Assembly: GCA_963971575.1 (NCBI GenBank)
Contig: OZ020611.1
Location: 183,782,535-183,846,534, forward strand
Direction: 5' to 3'
DNA from: Liopterus haemorrhoidalis
Taxonomy: Eukaryota > Arthropoda > Insecta > Coleoptera > Dytiscidae
DNA length: 64,000 nt
In this document: one piece after another, positions 10,206-21,060 of the stretch
How positions within the stretch are numbered: the stretch's first letter is position 1
How the letters are laid out: each line of letters opens with the position of its first letter
Translations under genes and position numbers: made by a program
Notes under the pieces: model-generated
Told to the model about the DNA's origin: nothing
What the model saw: only the letters and a program-made list of their open reading frames with translations
The model's database searches: none

Positions 10206-10857
10206 CTCTAAAGCCTAAGTATTTATATTTCCTAATTATTATTTTGCCCTTGGCGTTAGGATAATTCCTATAATCCAGAATGTTTAGTGATATGACTCAG
10301 AAAAAACCTATTATGTTTTAACTCTTTGTGCTTGAAAGTCCTGATAGATTCAACTCAAAGTGTCTCTGTACATACATACATGTCAATAATAATATCATTT
10401 ACAGATGCAATTTCTAACAAGTTGGAGTTCAATGCATGTGCATGTTATTGCATGTTTCTGATTGAATGTTTGTTGTTTGGAAGTATTAAGAGGATCCTGC
10501 ACAGTATACGAAAGGCAGTCACTATATTTGTAAATAATTCTTAAAGACTGACGAATTAAAAAAAAAAAATAATAATATAACTGAATTGACCAAAATATAT
10601 GACCTTTACATATATTTTTGTTAGATTTTGATCAATTGAAAAGCAAGAGTAAAATCTGCTTAAATATTTAATATGTTATAAAATCTTACATGTACAGTTT
10701 TCATGCATGCTATCCAATTGATCAAAATGAAACAGAAATATGTATAGACCATAGATTGTTAGTTGATTTAGTTGTATTATTATTATTATTATTATTTGTT
10801 TAATTCGTTACTTTTAATTAATCTTATTTACAAATACTATGATTTCTCTGCGTAAAT
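10206..10857. other. Intron 1 sequence, low complexity
   Basis: AT-rich, with a short ATT microsatellite near 10776-10795. No gene is recognised. Confidence 0.4.
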
Positions 10858-11181
10858 CAGGCCTGGGCAAATGGCGACCCGCGCTAAAATGCTATCCGGC
10901 CCGCGAAGCATTTTATAAATTATTGTTTCCTGCAAAAATATTACTGTCTGTCCAATATTTTTCCTATCCAAATTTTCATTCTTTCCAATTTTCTTTTCAA
11001 TTTTTTTCTTTAAATTGCATAATAAATACACATTTTGGTTTAAAATATTGTTTTTAAAATTTATAAAATATCCTTCATAACAAAAACAATATTTAAAAAT
11101 AGAAAACATTTTTTTTTTTGTCCCGCTGTCTATTTTTGGTCCGCAATGTGTCCCGAGAGCCAAAAGATTTGCCCACCCCTG
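10858..11181. mobile_element. hAT-type MITE, CAGGCCTGGGCAAAT ends
   Basis: The left end is CAGGCCTGGGCAAAT and the right end ATTTGCCCACCCCTG. Flanks GCGTAAAT (10850-10857) and GTGTAAAT (11182-11189) match at 7 of 8. The subterminal GGCCCGC-type segment is typical of non-autonomous hAT elements. It has no coding capacity. Confidence 0.83.
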
Positions 11182-12460
11182 GTGTAAATAGTCCAGGATT
11201 CTCTTAAAGAGCAAGTTCGTCGGTTCCGAACCTGTTAATGATATCGTTCACAAACGCAGCTATTAGATAATGTGCGTGCACATTATTGTTTTTGTGATTG
11301 CAAATAAGATTCTGTTTGGATGTTTGGAATTTTATTCGCGAAAGTATATACATATTATTGCTGATAGGCTAAGAGATGTGTTTTAGTTGGTAATAATAAT
11401 ATTTACTAGGGTTGCATCGATAAGCAAATTGGCCGATTACCGATTAATCGGCCTTGCTTTATCGCCTGATATGGATTAGCCGAACGCCGATTACTAAACT
11501 AACCTACGATATATATTTAAAAAAAAAAACTTTCCAAGTTGCACTATTTTATTTAAAAGTCCACTAAAAAGTATTATTATTTTTTTCATTTTTCAAATCT
11601 CGGTCTTATGTGATGAAAGATAAAATAGGGCGTAATAACCATTTAAATTAACCAAAAAATAATTTAGTGTTTATAAATTTTAATAAACCTGAACAAAACT
11701 AAAAAGTAAACTAAAATTTCTTAATTAGAATGATTTTTTATCATAACAGACACTTGTGTTTTACAATGATTAGATGAAAATATTTTGGAGAATTGTGGTT
11801 AAGGGATTTCTATTATGGGCGGCTCACGATTTTATTTTTCATCACATAATCAAGATATGATAACAATAAAAAAATATATATTTTTGACAATTTTCGCACA
11901 TTTCTAAATAAAAATGTGTAATTTAAAGTTTTTTATACAGAGTGCGGCAGCATAATTTGCTGATTTGAAGGATCCATAAAACAGAAGATATTATTATAGT
12001 TATCATTTTAATTATTTTTCCTTATTATTCTATAACATTGGAAATTTAAGTTTACACTGTTTTAAAAATTGTATCCGGCAAGTGGCGCCTCCCATTGGCG
12101 ATACACTGATTTACCCGAATTCTGAAATGTCGGTCGACTCTTGCCAGCATAGCGACGAATATGCTGGTTATTGCTCGGCGAATATTGTCCTTCAGTTGAG
12201 CAAGGGTCCTTGGACGATCGGTGTACACAATGGATTTGAGATACACCCCCATAAAAAAGTCGCAAGGGGCTAAGTAGGATGAGCGCCCCGGCCACCGAAG
12301 ATCGCCTCCCAATGAGATCAGGCTCCCGGGGAAGTTTACCCGCAAATCCCTCATTGCAGTTCGCACCGTGTGTGCCGTGGCCAGTGTTGCCAACTCGCGG
12401 GAAATTTCCCATAACGATGGAAAAATAGGCAATATTTCTTGTGTTGTGGGAAAAAGGTAA

Positions 12461-13308
12461 AAAAAAATTGATGTGAAGTGTGAATATTCACACATTTCAG
12501 GGTTTCGCAGGTATATAATAAGTGAAGGCGGTATGCTGAGTGTGTAGGACAAATTTTACTTTGTAGTAATCACGGCAAAATGAACGATATTTTTAAAATA
12601 ATTTATCGTCTGTTAATCATATAATAAGACTGGTTATTAAATTTACGCTCATAAAAATTAAATACAACATTTGTCAAAATATAACTAGAATTTTGACAAA
12701 ATAATTTCAACATAATAAAAATGCAAAAAAAAAACAGAAAAAATAAAATTCACTCCGTACTCGAACTCGAAACCCTTCGTTTTCCAGCCAGTTTAAGAGT
12801 GCTCTAACGCATGTAGCCATCGCACGCCATGCATGTGAGTATCTTACATTGGTATAACTTTTGTACTTTGTGAACCAAAAACCACAAAAAAATGCGTTAT
12901 TTTCCAAAAACATAATCTGATCAAAAATTCCTGTTATACTATTTCGGTTCACACCAATATACATTACTTAGAATTTTTTTAGATTTTTAGTTTAAACCAT
13001 CTGGGCTACAGGGTGTGGGACAAAATTTTTTTTGCACATTTTTGGCAAAAATCGCATCAAAATAATTTATTTTGCAAAAATAAAAATTTGATCGTTAATC
13101 CACGTACTAAGGGCTTTCATTTGATACCCTACTCAGAATTAAAAAAAAATATTTTTGTTTTCGATGAGCACATATTTGTTTATATTTTTAGGGGGGTATG
13201 TTTTTTAGATGTTTTAGTATTTTTCGTATGTGCGGGTCAAAGAGTTGTATAAGCATGCCAAATTTCAACTCTCTAGGTTTAGCCGTTTGGCTACAATTTT
13301 TACCGAAC

Positions 13309-13372
<64 letters not shown>

Positions 13373-13422
13373 GCCAAATTGACGGTATATGGTTTTTTGG
13401 TCATACCTACAAAACCCTAAAA
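12461..13422 (+). repeat. Family A dispersed repeat, copy A1
   Basis: Starts near TTGATGTGAAGTGTGAA, with a palindromic TGAATATTCACA, and ends CATACCTACAAAACCCTAAA. Other copies: 24747-25882, 44949-45866 and, inverted, 48067-49190. Internal landmarks shared by copies are a variable tRNA-like stretch, the CCATCTGGGCTACAGGGTG segment and a GACA microsatellite near the 3' side (13313-13372 here). It has no reading frame. Its class is unknown. Confidence 0.75.
13313..13372. repeat. GACA microsatellite in A1
   Basis: About 15 units of GACA. The same position in the other family A copies holds shorter or longer runs. Confidence 0.9.
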
Positions 13423-14390
13423 ACAGGCAAACACTGTTGCAATATATACAATATTTTGGAACTTGCCTTGTTTCTTTACATTTAATTGTAATATTTTCAT
13501 TGATAAATGACAGAAGAAAAGAAATAGGATGGGTGACAAAGTTCTCAATTCAGTTTTAGTTTTTAAGTCGAGTTTCCAGACTAAAGATATTAACTGCACA
13601 AAATTTTGTGTGACGCACCGACACCTATACCTTCACAAGACACACACTTTATACCAGTAAAGAATGTTTTGTACTAATTTTTTTCGTTGCTGTAATTTTT
13701 TTTTCTTCACTTTCAAAATAGTTATGATAAGTTTTTGCTATTCATTTTGTTATGCTGTAATTAAATTTGCATAATTTTACATTGTGGGAATTTTTGTCCG
13801 TTTGTGGGAAATTTTGTTCCTTGCTGTGGGAATTTTCTTCACAACGTGTTGGCAACACTGGCCGTTGCTCTATACTGCTGAAACCACACATTCACATCTC
13901 GTCAAGATTTGGCTGCATGCTTGCGTGCAGAGCGCCGAGGAGATCGTAAAATAGACTGCCTTACTGCCTCGATGTTTTGGGCTGATCTCGTGGGACGTTC
14001 TACCCCTGATCTTTTCTTTTCCACACTTCTATTTTCCCTGAATGTGTTTATCCACGTAACAATCGATTGTCGGCCAGGAACGCGGCAATATTGAAGTGCG
14101 TGCGGAATGCTCGATGCGTGGTGACGATCGAGCGACCGTTAGAAAAGTAAGCCTCTACGGCAAACGCGCGCTGTTCCTTCGTCCAACGCATTCTCGGTAC
14201 AAAAGTGGAAGGAAGAAAAAATTCTCGACCCACCCATTCAATGAAACCATCCGCAACCTCTAGCGGCCAAACCTCGCTTCTTGGCGCCCAATTCAAATCA
14301 GCAAATAAAGCTGCTGTACCCTGTAGATTTATTACATGTTGAATCCAATGTTGTTCAAATTTCCCTGTTACCATGGTTTTCTTGCTCTAG

Positions 14391-14656
14391 CATATCGTCG
14401 GCTTACTTGTAAAACCTTCCAAGTCTGATTTTCAACTGTATTGATTTTTTTCTTTTATAATTTCCGGAAAATAATACAAAAATGATGAAATAATCATAGA
14501 ATGTTTTGCCCATTGTAACTGAAATTGTATTACGGATATTTCCTGAAAATTTCGTAAAACAGAGTTCTAAAATAATGATCGTAGAAAATTTTTTGCCTCT
14601 ACTGAAAAGTTATGCTTCTTGGACTTAGAAGTATTTACAGGTAAGCCGACGATATG
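14391..14656. mobile_element. Small MITE with CATATCGTCGGCTTAC ends
   Basis: Inverted ends CATATCGTCGGCTTAC and GTAAGCCGACGATATG delimit 266 bp. No convincing target duplication is visible, so the superfamily is open. It lies inside the 11407-14795 hAT element. Confidence 0.6.
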
Positions 14657-14803
14657 TGTCTAACAATAGTAATAAAAATAAGAATTGCCGATTATCAAAA
14701 CCGATTAATCGGCCAAAAAGCGGAAACCTATTAATCGGCAAAATGACCGATATGACCGATTGCCGTTTATTTGCCGATTAATCGGTAGATCCCTAATATT
14801 TAT

Positions 14804-15711
14804 AGCTTATTGAGTAATTGTGCAGCTGTTAAACTGTTTTACTAAACTAAGAGAAAGTAAGAAATTACCCTCGAGTTGCTTGAATATAGACTGTACAAAT
14901 ACGTCGAGTGCAAAGGGTTAAATAGCAATTTGCAATGATTGTTTTCACCAGGCCTGGACCCAAACTTTTTTATATTACTTGATCCGAGCTCGAACCAAAA
15001 CAAGTTTCTTAATTACACGGTTGTCAGCTTGTGATCATTTAAGTCCAGTTGTTGCCTGTGTATTTTTTTGAATGGGTCCTGCCCAGCATCATTTTAACTC
15101 GTTGTTCTTTCTACAACTTTGTAGTGTTGAAGATTCTGCCCTGAGAGTGAACCGTACTAATATTTTTTCCATCTTACTTTGTACACTTTACAGCTTACAT
15201 TTAGTTTTATTAACTAGAGACCAAGTTTGTTGGCCTTATGTTAGTGTATGTAGAACACAATGGTTGAAAATTTTATCTTTTAGTTTTGCGGAATAGTTTT
15301 ATGGCACGTAATACAGCCAATTAATTAAGTTTTATAACGAAAGAACAGTCATATTAGGTGATGATATTATGTGTCACATAATATTATATTTTATTTTTGT
15401 ATATGTATTCCTAATCTGGTCTCCCTTTACTTAGATAACTCTCAGATATCTCTGATAACACTGGGATATCTCAAATAACACTGCTGTTTGTTTATTTTGT
15501 ATAAAATTTAAATAACAGTAATAATAATACGTAGAAATTATTATCAAAATTCAAGCCTTTGTGGAGAATCGAATTCTAAACCAATGAGTCATGAAGGTAC
15601 GAAAGAATAAACATGATATTAATTGAAAAATTGATATTGGCAGACGTCAGTCATGTTATTTCAATTCATCAAAGATTCTAAATATTGGACCAATTATGAA
15701 ATAATGGTATA
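14804..15711. other. Intron 1 sequence without recognised feature
   Basis: AT-rich. A + strand open frame at 15072-15296 has no recognisable motif and is not called. Confidence 0.4.
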
Positions 15712-15719
15712 ATTCCTAT

Positions 15720-16794
15720 CAGTGTTGTAATGTATCTAGGTATTTGTATTTAGATACAGTAACTAGATACTGTGCAAGTATCTAGTTACTGTATCTAGGT
15801 ACATTTTAAAATATGTATCTGTATCTGTATCTAGATATTTAAATCAGTATCTAAGTATCTGTATTTCAGGTACTTTTTTCAGATACTTTCCTATTTTGTC
15901 TTTTTCAAGGTCTTGTTTCAAAATGTAACCATGCGACCAGTAAACTCTTTCTTGCTTGGTGGGAGTAAAAACATGCTTCACTCTGAATCTAAATATGAGT
16001 GTGATATGACGTAGTTTTGCATTACCTACTATATAAAATTTTAAATACTCATTTAATAATCAGTAATTTGCAGACACCTTTATTTTGGACGTTTGCCATT
16101 GCTGATAGTACTAGGCTAGAATAGTACAATATAATGAGTATTAGTATCAAAAAGATATAATACTTCAAGAGTAATATAAAAAATAAATTCGGACGTTTCG
16201 GAAACTGCCCAACAATCTGTTTCCGTCTTCAGCGACTTCAGTTTCCGAAACGTCCGAATTTATTTTTTATATTACTCTTGAAGTATTATATCTTTTTGAT
16301 ACTAATACTCATTATATTGTACTATTCTAGCCTAGTACTATCAGCAATGGCAAACGTCCAAAATAAAGCTGTCTGCATTAATATTGGACCATTGCAAAAT
16401 AATTTCAAAGATATTAATCAGTAATTTATTAGCGAACAAAAAATGTTCGAGATATCCGCTGAAATTGGAATAAAAAAGTGATTTTTTTAAAGATTACATA
16501 GGTATATAGTTAGTTAATATTTCTGACATACAGCTTCAAAGGCTATTTGTATTTATTTTAACAGTATCTAATAATAGTGCATAACTTATTTTTTATTGTG
16601 AACAAATATATTCCTTGCTCTAGTTATTTCTTTTTTTTTGTGGTGTTTTCATTTTTCCGAAAGTATCTTAAAAGTATCTGAAGTATCTAGATACTTTTTA
16701 AAATTTGTATCTGTATCTGCATCTAGATACATTTTTTCTCAAGTATCTGTATCTGTATCTAGATATATTTTCAAATGTATCTATTACAACACTG
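15720..16794. mobile_element. hAT element with GTATCTAGATAC subterminal repeats
   Basis: Ends CAGTGTTGTAATGTATCTAG and, inverted, CAGTGTTGTAATAGATAC. Perfect 8-bp duplication ATTCCTAT at 15712-15719 and 16795-16802. Many GTATCTAGATAC-like units cluster at both ends. It holds a long palindrome at 16071-16375. A second member of the family is at 44079-47747. Confidence 0.9.
16071..16375. repeat. Near-perfect 137-bp inverted repeat with 31-bp loop
   Basis: Arms 16071-16207 and 16239-16375 begin CAGACACCTTTATTTTGG and, inverted, CAGACAGCTTTATTTTGG. By eye they are almost identical throughout, up to TTCGGAAACTG. A transcript would form a very long hairpin. It probably is a palindromic MITE nested in the hAT element; no target duplication was identified. 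Confidence 0.9.
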
Positions 16795-16802
16795 ATTCCT
16801 AT

Positions 16803-18052
16803 ACTTTCTTCTTTCATCATCATCACTGGCGCGACAGCCCGAGTTGAGCCTAGGCCTCCTGTTTCCAGGTTTCATGACCATGTTTTCAATCTTTGTACAT
16901 TCAGGAGTAATATGGTCAGTATTACGTCCTTTTTTTGGCGTACACAGAAAGACACCTACAGTTTATACCCGGTTGCGAACGGCTAAGCAGAACTTGTAAT
17001 TTGTATAGATATTTTTACACAAATTATTTGACATGTAAGGAATTGAACTTACGTCCGTGTCCTTGCTTAGCGGACGAACAGCAGATACAAGCGGTTTAAC
17101 GCTTGCAGCTCCCGGCTTCTTTTTTACCCCGATTAATTTTCTGATATCAAGTGCGAGCGCTTGAAATATAGTTTAACAAATAAATATTTATTTTTAAAAT
17201 CTCAAATTCAGCATTCATGTCCTCTGCTGGCTACTTTCACTTACTGGATGGTTTACCGAAATGTACGCAAATTCTCTTTTTTGTATTATTATTTACTAAC
17301 TGAAATGCCTGTCTTACCCTAGTTTCTCTCCCTTTGCGTCTCTACATCCAATGGTTATCACATACTATCTGCGCTCTGTAAGCAATGCAGTAAACATGCG
17401 AATCTCAGCAGAGCGCCTGAAAATTGTTATTATAACTCTTTTAATTAAATTAAAATTTAATTAAAAGAGTTTTAAGGCATAAAAAGAGGCTTCAGTTTTC
17501 GGAAAGATTTTCTGAACACGTTGTTGCAAATTAGACTTTCGTAGATAAATAGTTACAGAGTTTATGTTTTTAGGGAATTATTACCATATAATTTTAAACA
17601 TTTTACTTGATTTTAATTATTAAAAAAAAAAAAAAATCGGAACAGAAAAACAGGCCTATTTTACCATAAATGATAAATCAACGGCGAATATTATCCCTAC
17701 CAATGAACCATATCTTTCTGCCTTCCCACGCTCCTTGCCTCTCAACGCACTATCGCAGAGCAGAAAACGTACATGCACAGCCCAATGAACACTTCAATGT
17801 TTTTAAATTATTTATAAAAATTATGAAGTTTTTGGGCATAAAAAAGAGACGTAAGTCTGTGGAAAGATTTTCTGAACATGTTGGTGCAAACCAGGCTTTC
17901 GTAGAATCAATAGTTACAGAGTTTTAAGTATTTAAATCAGTGCTGCCGTTCTTTAGTTTTAATGGAGCAAACATACATGCGTACATACATACATACACAG
18001 TAAGGAACTAATTTATATATTTGTATAGATTATGTTTTTTTCTCGTTTTCAG
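16803..18052. other. End of Set2 intron 1: repeat fragments and a local duplication
   Basis: Around 16815-17110 are fragments resembling degenerate dispersed repeats (CATCATCATCACTGGCGCGA; AGCGGACGAACAGCAG). Two direct copies of about 105 bp, 17462-17564 and 17820-17926, share GGAAAGATTTTCTGAACA and end in ATAGTTACAGAGTTT. The + strand open frame at 17670-17927 overlaps the second copy and is not recognised. ACAT units precede the splice acceptor. Confidence 0.5.
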
Positions 18053-21043
18053 GAGGCACATCTCCGTTAGTCGCACCGCCATTAATATCTCCTCAAACGA
18101 TTGCTGAAAACGCTGAAACTTCAACAGAATCTACAACAGAAACTGCCGAAGAAGCGCAAGCATTTGACGAAGAAATGGAGAAACGATTACGCCATTTTGA
18201 AACACTTACAGAAAATCAATATCTAACAGAAAGAACAAGTTGTAAAGAAGCAAAGAAAATGCTTTGTGACTGTTTCTTAGTTGAAGACGAAATAGAACGT
18301 GGAGAATTTGGATGCGGTGAAGATTGTTTGAATAGGCTTCTTATGATTGAATGTGGAAGTCAATGCATTGTCGGAGATCGCTGTACAAATAAACGCTTTC
18401 AAAAATTGCAATATGCACCATGTGAAGTTTTTCGTACTAAAAAGAAGGGATTTGGAATCAAGGCAACTGCAAACATAGGAGCTGGTGATTTTATTCTGGA
18501 GTATGTTGGTGAAGTGTTAGATTCAGATGAATTTGATAAAAGAGCGAAAGAATATTCAAAAGATAAAAATCGACATTATTATTTCATGGCTTTACGTTCT
18601 GATGCTGTTATTGATGCAACTCAAAAAGGAAACATTTCTCGCTTCATCAACCATTCTTGTGATCCAAATGCTGAAACTCAGAAATGGACCGTGAATGGAG
18701 AACTCAGAATTGGATTCTTTAGTACAAGAAGTATTGCACAAGGAGAAGAGATAACATTTGATTATCAATTTCAAAGATACGGCAAAGAAGCACAAAAGTG
18801 TTATTGCGAAGCTGCAACATGTCGTGGTTGGATAGGTGAAGAACCAGACGATGATGAAGATGAAGACGAAGATGATGATGAAGAAGACGAAGATGATGAG
18901 GAGGAGGAAGAAGAAACAGAAGAGAAAGAAGATAATGAACAGGAAGTAAAGGCAGAGACAGATGAGACCAAAGTTACTGTACCCAAAGAAAAGATAAAGA
19001 AGGAAACTAAGAAGAGAAGACATTTGAAGAAACAACGAAAAGATATATTTGAAGATCTAGATTTGGATGAAGAAATAGAGATGTTATCACTATCTGGTGT
19101 TAAAAATCAAACACATACCCTTAAGTTGAGTAGATTGATGGTTAGGGCTAAAGAGCTTGCTCCAAGGATGCAGCTTTTGAAGCTATTGTATGAGGGGGAC
19201 GAGCCTTGTCGCCGCTTGTTCTTAGATTACCATGGCCTTCGCTTGATTCATGGCTGGATGAGCGATGCTGCAACTTTGAAAGATGGTGATAATTTAGTCT
19301 TTAAGGTAGAAATTCTGAAAGCATTAGATTCGTTACCCATAAAAAATAGAACCATCCTCCAAGACAGCAAAGTTTTAAGCATAGTTGAAAAATGGTCTAT
19401 TTCTGATAAAACTGAAATTACATCTCCAGAATCAGATAATAATTCACCAAACACAAACACTGAATCGACATCACTTGTCAAAAATGAACCAGTAGAGATA
19501 AAAGAAATAAAAGTTGAACCAGCTTTAAAATCAGAGCGAACACTTGATGAAAATGTGAAAAAAGAAAAAACGGAAGTGGATGTTAATAAAGTTAAACAGA
19601 AAGTAGATATAAAAACAGGTGATAAGCTTGAAGTTGTAGCTATGGATATAGATTCTGCTGAAGATACAAAATCAGATATAAGTAAAACTGACTCAACTGA
19701 GACTAAATCGGAAAAAGATTCGGGTGTTGGCAGTTCAATGGAAACATCAGATATTACTGAAGATGTTACAGAAGAAATAAAGACAGAGGACGAAGACAAG
19801 ATAAACGAGAAACTCATTTTATCATTATCATTAAAATTATTAGAACGTTGGTTATTACTAAAAGAAGATTTCCGTATTCCTAAAAAGGAAAGAATAAAAC
19901 AAATGAAAGAACATGAAAGAGAAGCAGATCGTGATTACAAAGCAGGTTTAGGTTCAGTAAAGGAAACTAAAAAACGGGGCAGTAGATACAGTTGGAAACG
20001 GGAAAGATATGAAAGAAAAGAGAGAAGGAAATCAAAAGAATCAGATCATGAACGATCAAGAAAATTAAGATTGGAAGACAGAAATATTATACCTATACCT
20101 CAGTTGACAAAACATGAAAGAAGACAGTTGTTTGCTTTACAAGTAGCTCAAGAAGAAGAGGGGAGAAGGAGAAAACAACAAGAAATATGGAGACAACATG
20201 AACAAAGATGTTTAATGATGGGACAAGATCCAAGATTAGTTAGCTTTGAGATGAGTGCTAATTTTCCATGTTATTGGAATGGAAATATGCCAAATAATAA
20301 CTGGCCTCCTGGTTCATTTCCTCCAAATATGCCACCGAATATGCCTCCTAACATGCCTCCAAACATGCCTCCTAATATGCCTCCTAACATGCCTCCCAAC
20401 ATGCCTCCCAATATGCCTCCGAACATGCCTCCCAATATGCCTCCTAACATGCCTCCCAATATGAATCCTAATATGCCTCCTAACATGCCTCCCAGTATGA
20501 ATCCCAATATGCCTCCCAATATGCCTCCCAACATGCCCCCAAACATGCCTCCCAACATGCCCCCAAACATGCCTCCCAACATGCCTCCAAACATGCCTCC
20601 CAACATGCCTCCAAATATGCCACCTAATATGGCTCCTAATATGCCTCCTAATATGGCACCCAATATGCCTCCCAATATACCACCAAATCTACCTCCTAAC
20701 GTCCCACCTAATCAAATGTTTGATATGAATTGCATGCCTAGACCTCCTATACAGAATCCCCCTCATATGCCTATGATGTTACCGCCTCAAATGAATATGA
20801 ATTCCCCTTGTATAAATGGTAATAGACCTCCTCTTCCACAACAGTTCCCACCTCAACCAGTTATACCCAAGGAGGATCATTTCATAGCACCTTTACCACC
20901 TCCCCCTCCTGTTAAGTTACCACCAAAGTGGAAATGCGCCAAGGATAAATATGGAAGACCATATTATTATCATGTCAAAATCAGAATATCTCAATGGGAA
21001 CCTCCGGAATTTCCACCGCCAATTGTAGAGACTCCACCAGAAT
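18053..21043 (+). CDS. Set2: Set2 exon 2: AWS-SET-post-SET, proline repeat and WW domain
   Basis: The acceptor TTTTCAG precedes 18053; the donor T|GTAAGT is at 21044 (phase 1). It encodes residues 330-1326. A Cys-rich AWS region (CDC, GCGEDC, CGSQC, GDRC) leads into SET. SET motifs seen: KGFGI, EYVGEV, YYFMAL, the cofactor/active-site block RFINHSCDPNA (526-536), GFFSTR and ITFDYQF. Post-SET is CYCEAATCRGWIG. Then follow an acidic run of about 35 residues, a region with LSLSLKLLERW and ERRKSKESDHERSRK (basic, coil-like), about 30 PPNM-type units and a WW domain with Trp at about 1289 and 1311 (PPKWKCAKDKYGRPYYYH). All expected catalytic motifs are present. Confidence 0.95.
20321..20712 (+). 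repeat. In-frame 12-bp minisatellite encoding Pro-Pro-Asn-Met units
   Basis: About 30 tandem units (ATGCCTCCTAAC-like), residues about 1086-1212 of Set2. Synonymous variation (CCT/CCC/CCA, AAT/AAC) keeps the protein repeat nearly constant; a few units are NPNM, PPSM, APNM, PPNI, PPNL or PPNV. Units toward the 3' end are the most divergent. Confidence 0.95.
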
Positions 21044-21060
21044 GTAAGTATTGTTTTTAA

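Larger units (their letters stand above)
12382..13860. mobile_element. hAT element inserted in the transposase remnant
   Basis: Ends CAGTGTTGCCAAC and GTTGGCAACACTG; flanks GCCGTGGC (12374-12381) and GCCGTTGC (13861-13868), 7 of 8 matching. Near the ends are runs of TGTGGGAA and its complement. It interrupts the ATAHT codons of the surrounding transposase and itself carries a family A repeat. Confidence 0.82.
12052..14199 (-). pseudogene. IS630/Tc1-like (DUF4817-type) transposase, broken
   Basis: The N-terminal part begins near 14191 with MRWTKEQRAFAVEAYFSNGR, the helix-turn-helix start typical of this insect transposase group. Further pieces in shifted frames include RNTIVTWINTF and SPRRSARKHAAKS. 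The C-terminal part (12052-12412) ends with DFFMGVYLKS and INQCI-like text, then HLPDTIFKTV. Joining across the hAT insertion restores VWFQQYRATAHTVRTAM, where family members have QQDG, so a catalytic Asp is lost. The stretch between the HTH half and VWFQQ is deleted. This is a dead, internally deleted element on the minus strand; its own termini were not found. Confidence 0.8.
11407..14795. mobile_element. hAT element (TAGGG..., CCGATTAATCGG subtermini), host of a nest
   Basis: Ends TAGGGTTGCATCGAT and, inverted, TAGGGATCTACCGATTAATC. Flanks ATATTTAC (11399-11406) and ATATTTAT (14796-14803), 7 of 8 matching. Several copies of CCGATTAATCGGC lie close to both ends, a subterminal-repeat arrangement expected of hAT elements. 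It contains an IS630-like transposase remnant, which in turn holds a second hAT element and a family A repeat. No hAT transposase was seen. Confidence 0.8.

Noticed and set aside
13313..13372. CRISPR-like regular repeat
   Set aside because: It is an uninterrupted 4-bp microsatellite without spacers; the genome is eukaryotic.
18801..18986. Serine-rich open frame on the minus strand
   Set aside because: It is the antisense of the acidic run of Set2.
20271..20675. Gly/Met-rich minus-strand open frame and Cys/Leu-rich plus frame
   Set aside because: Both are other-frame readings of the PPNM minisatellite.
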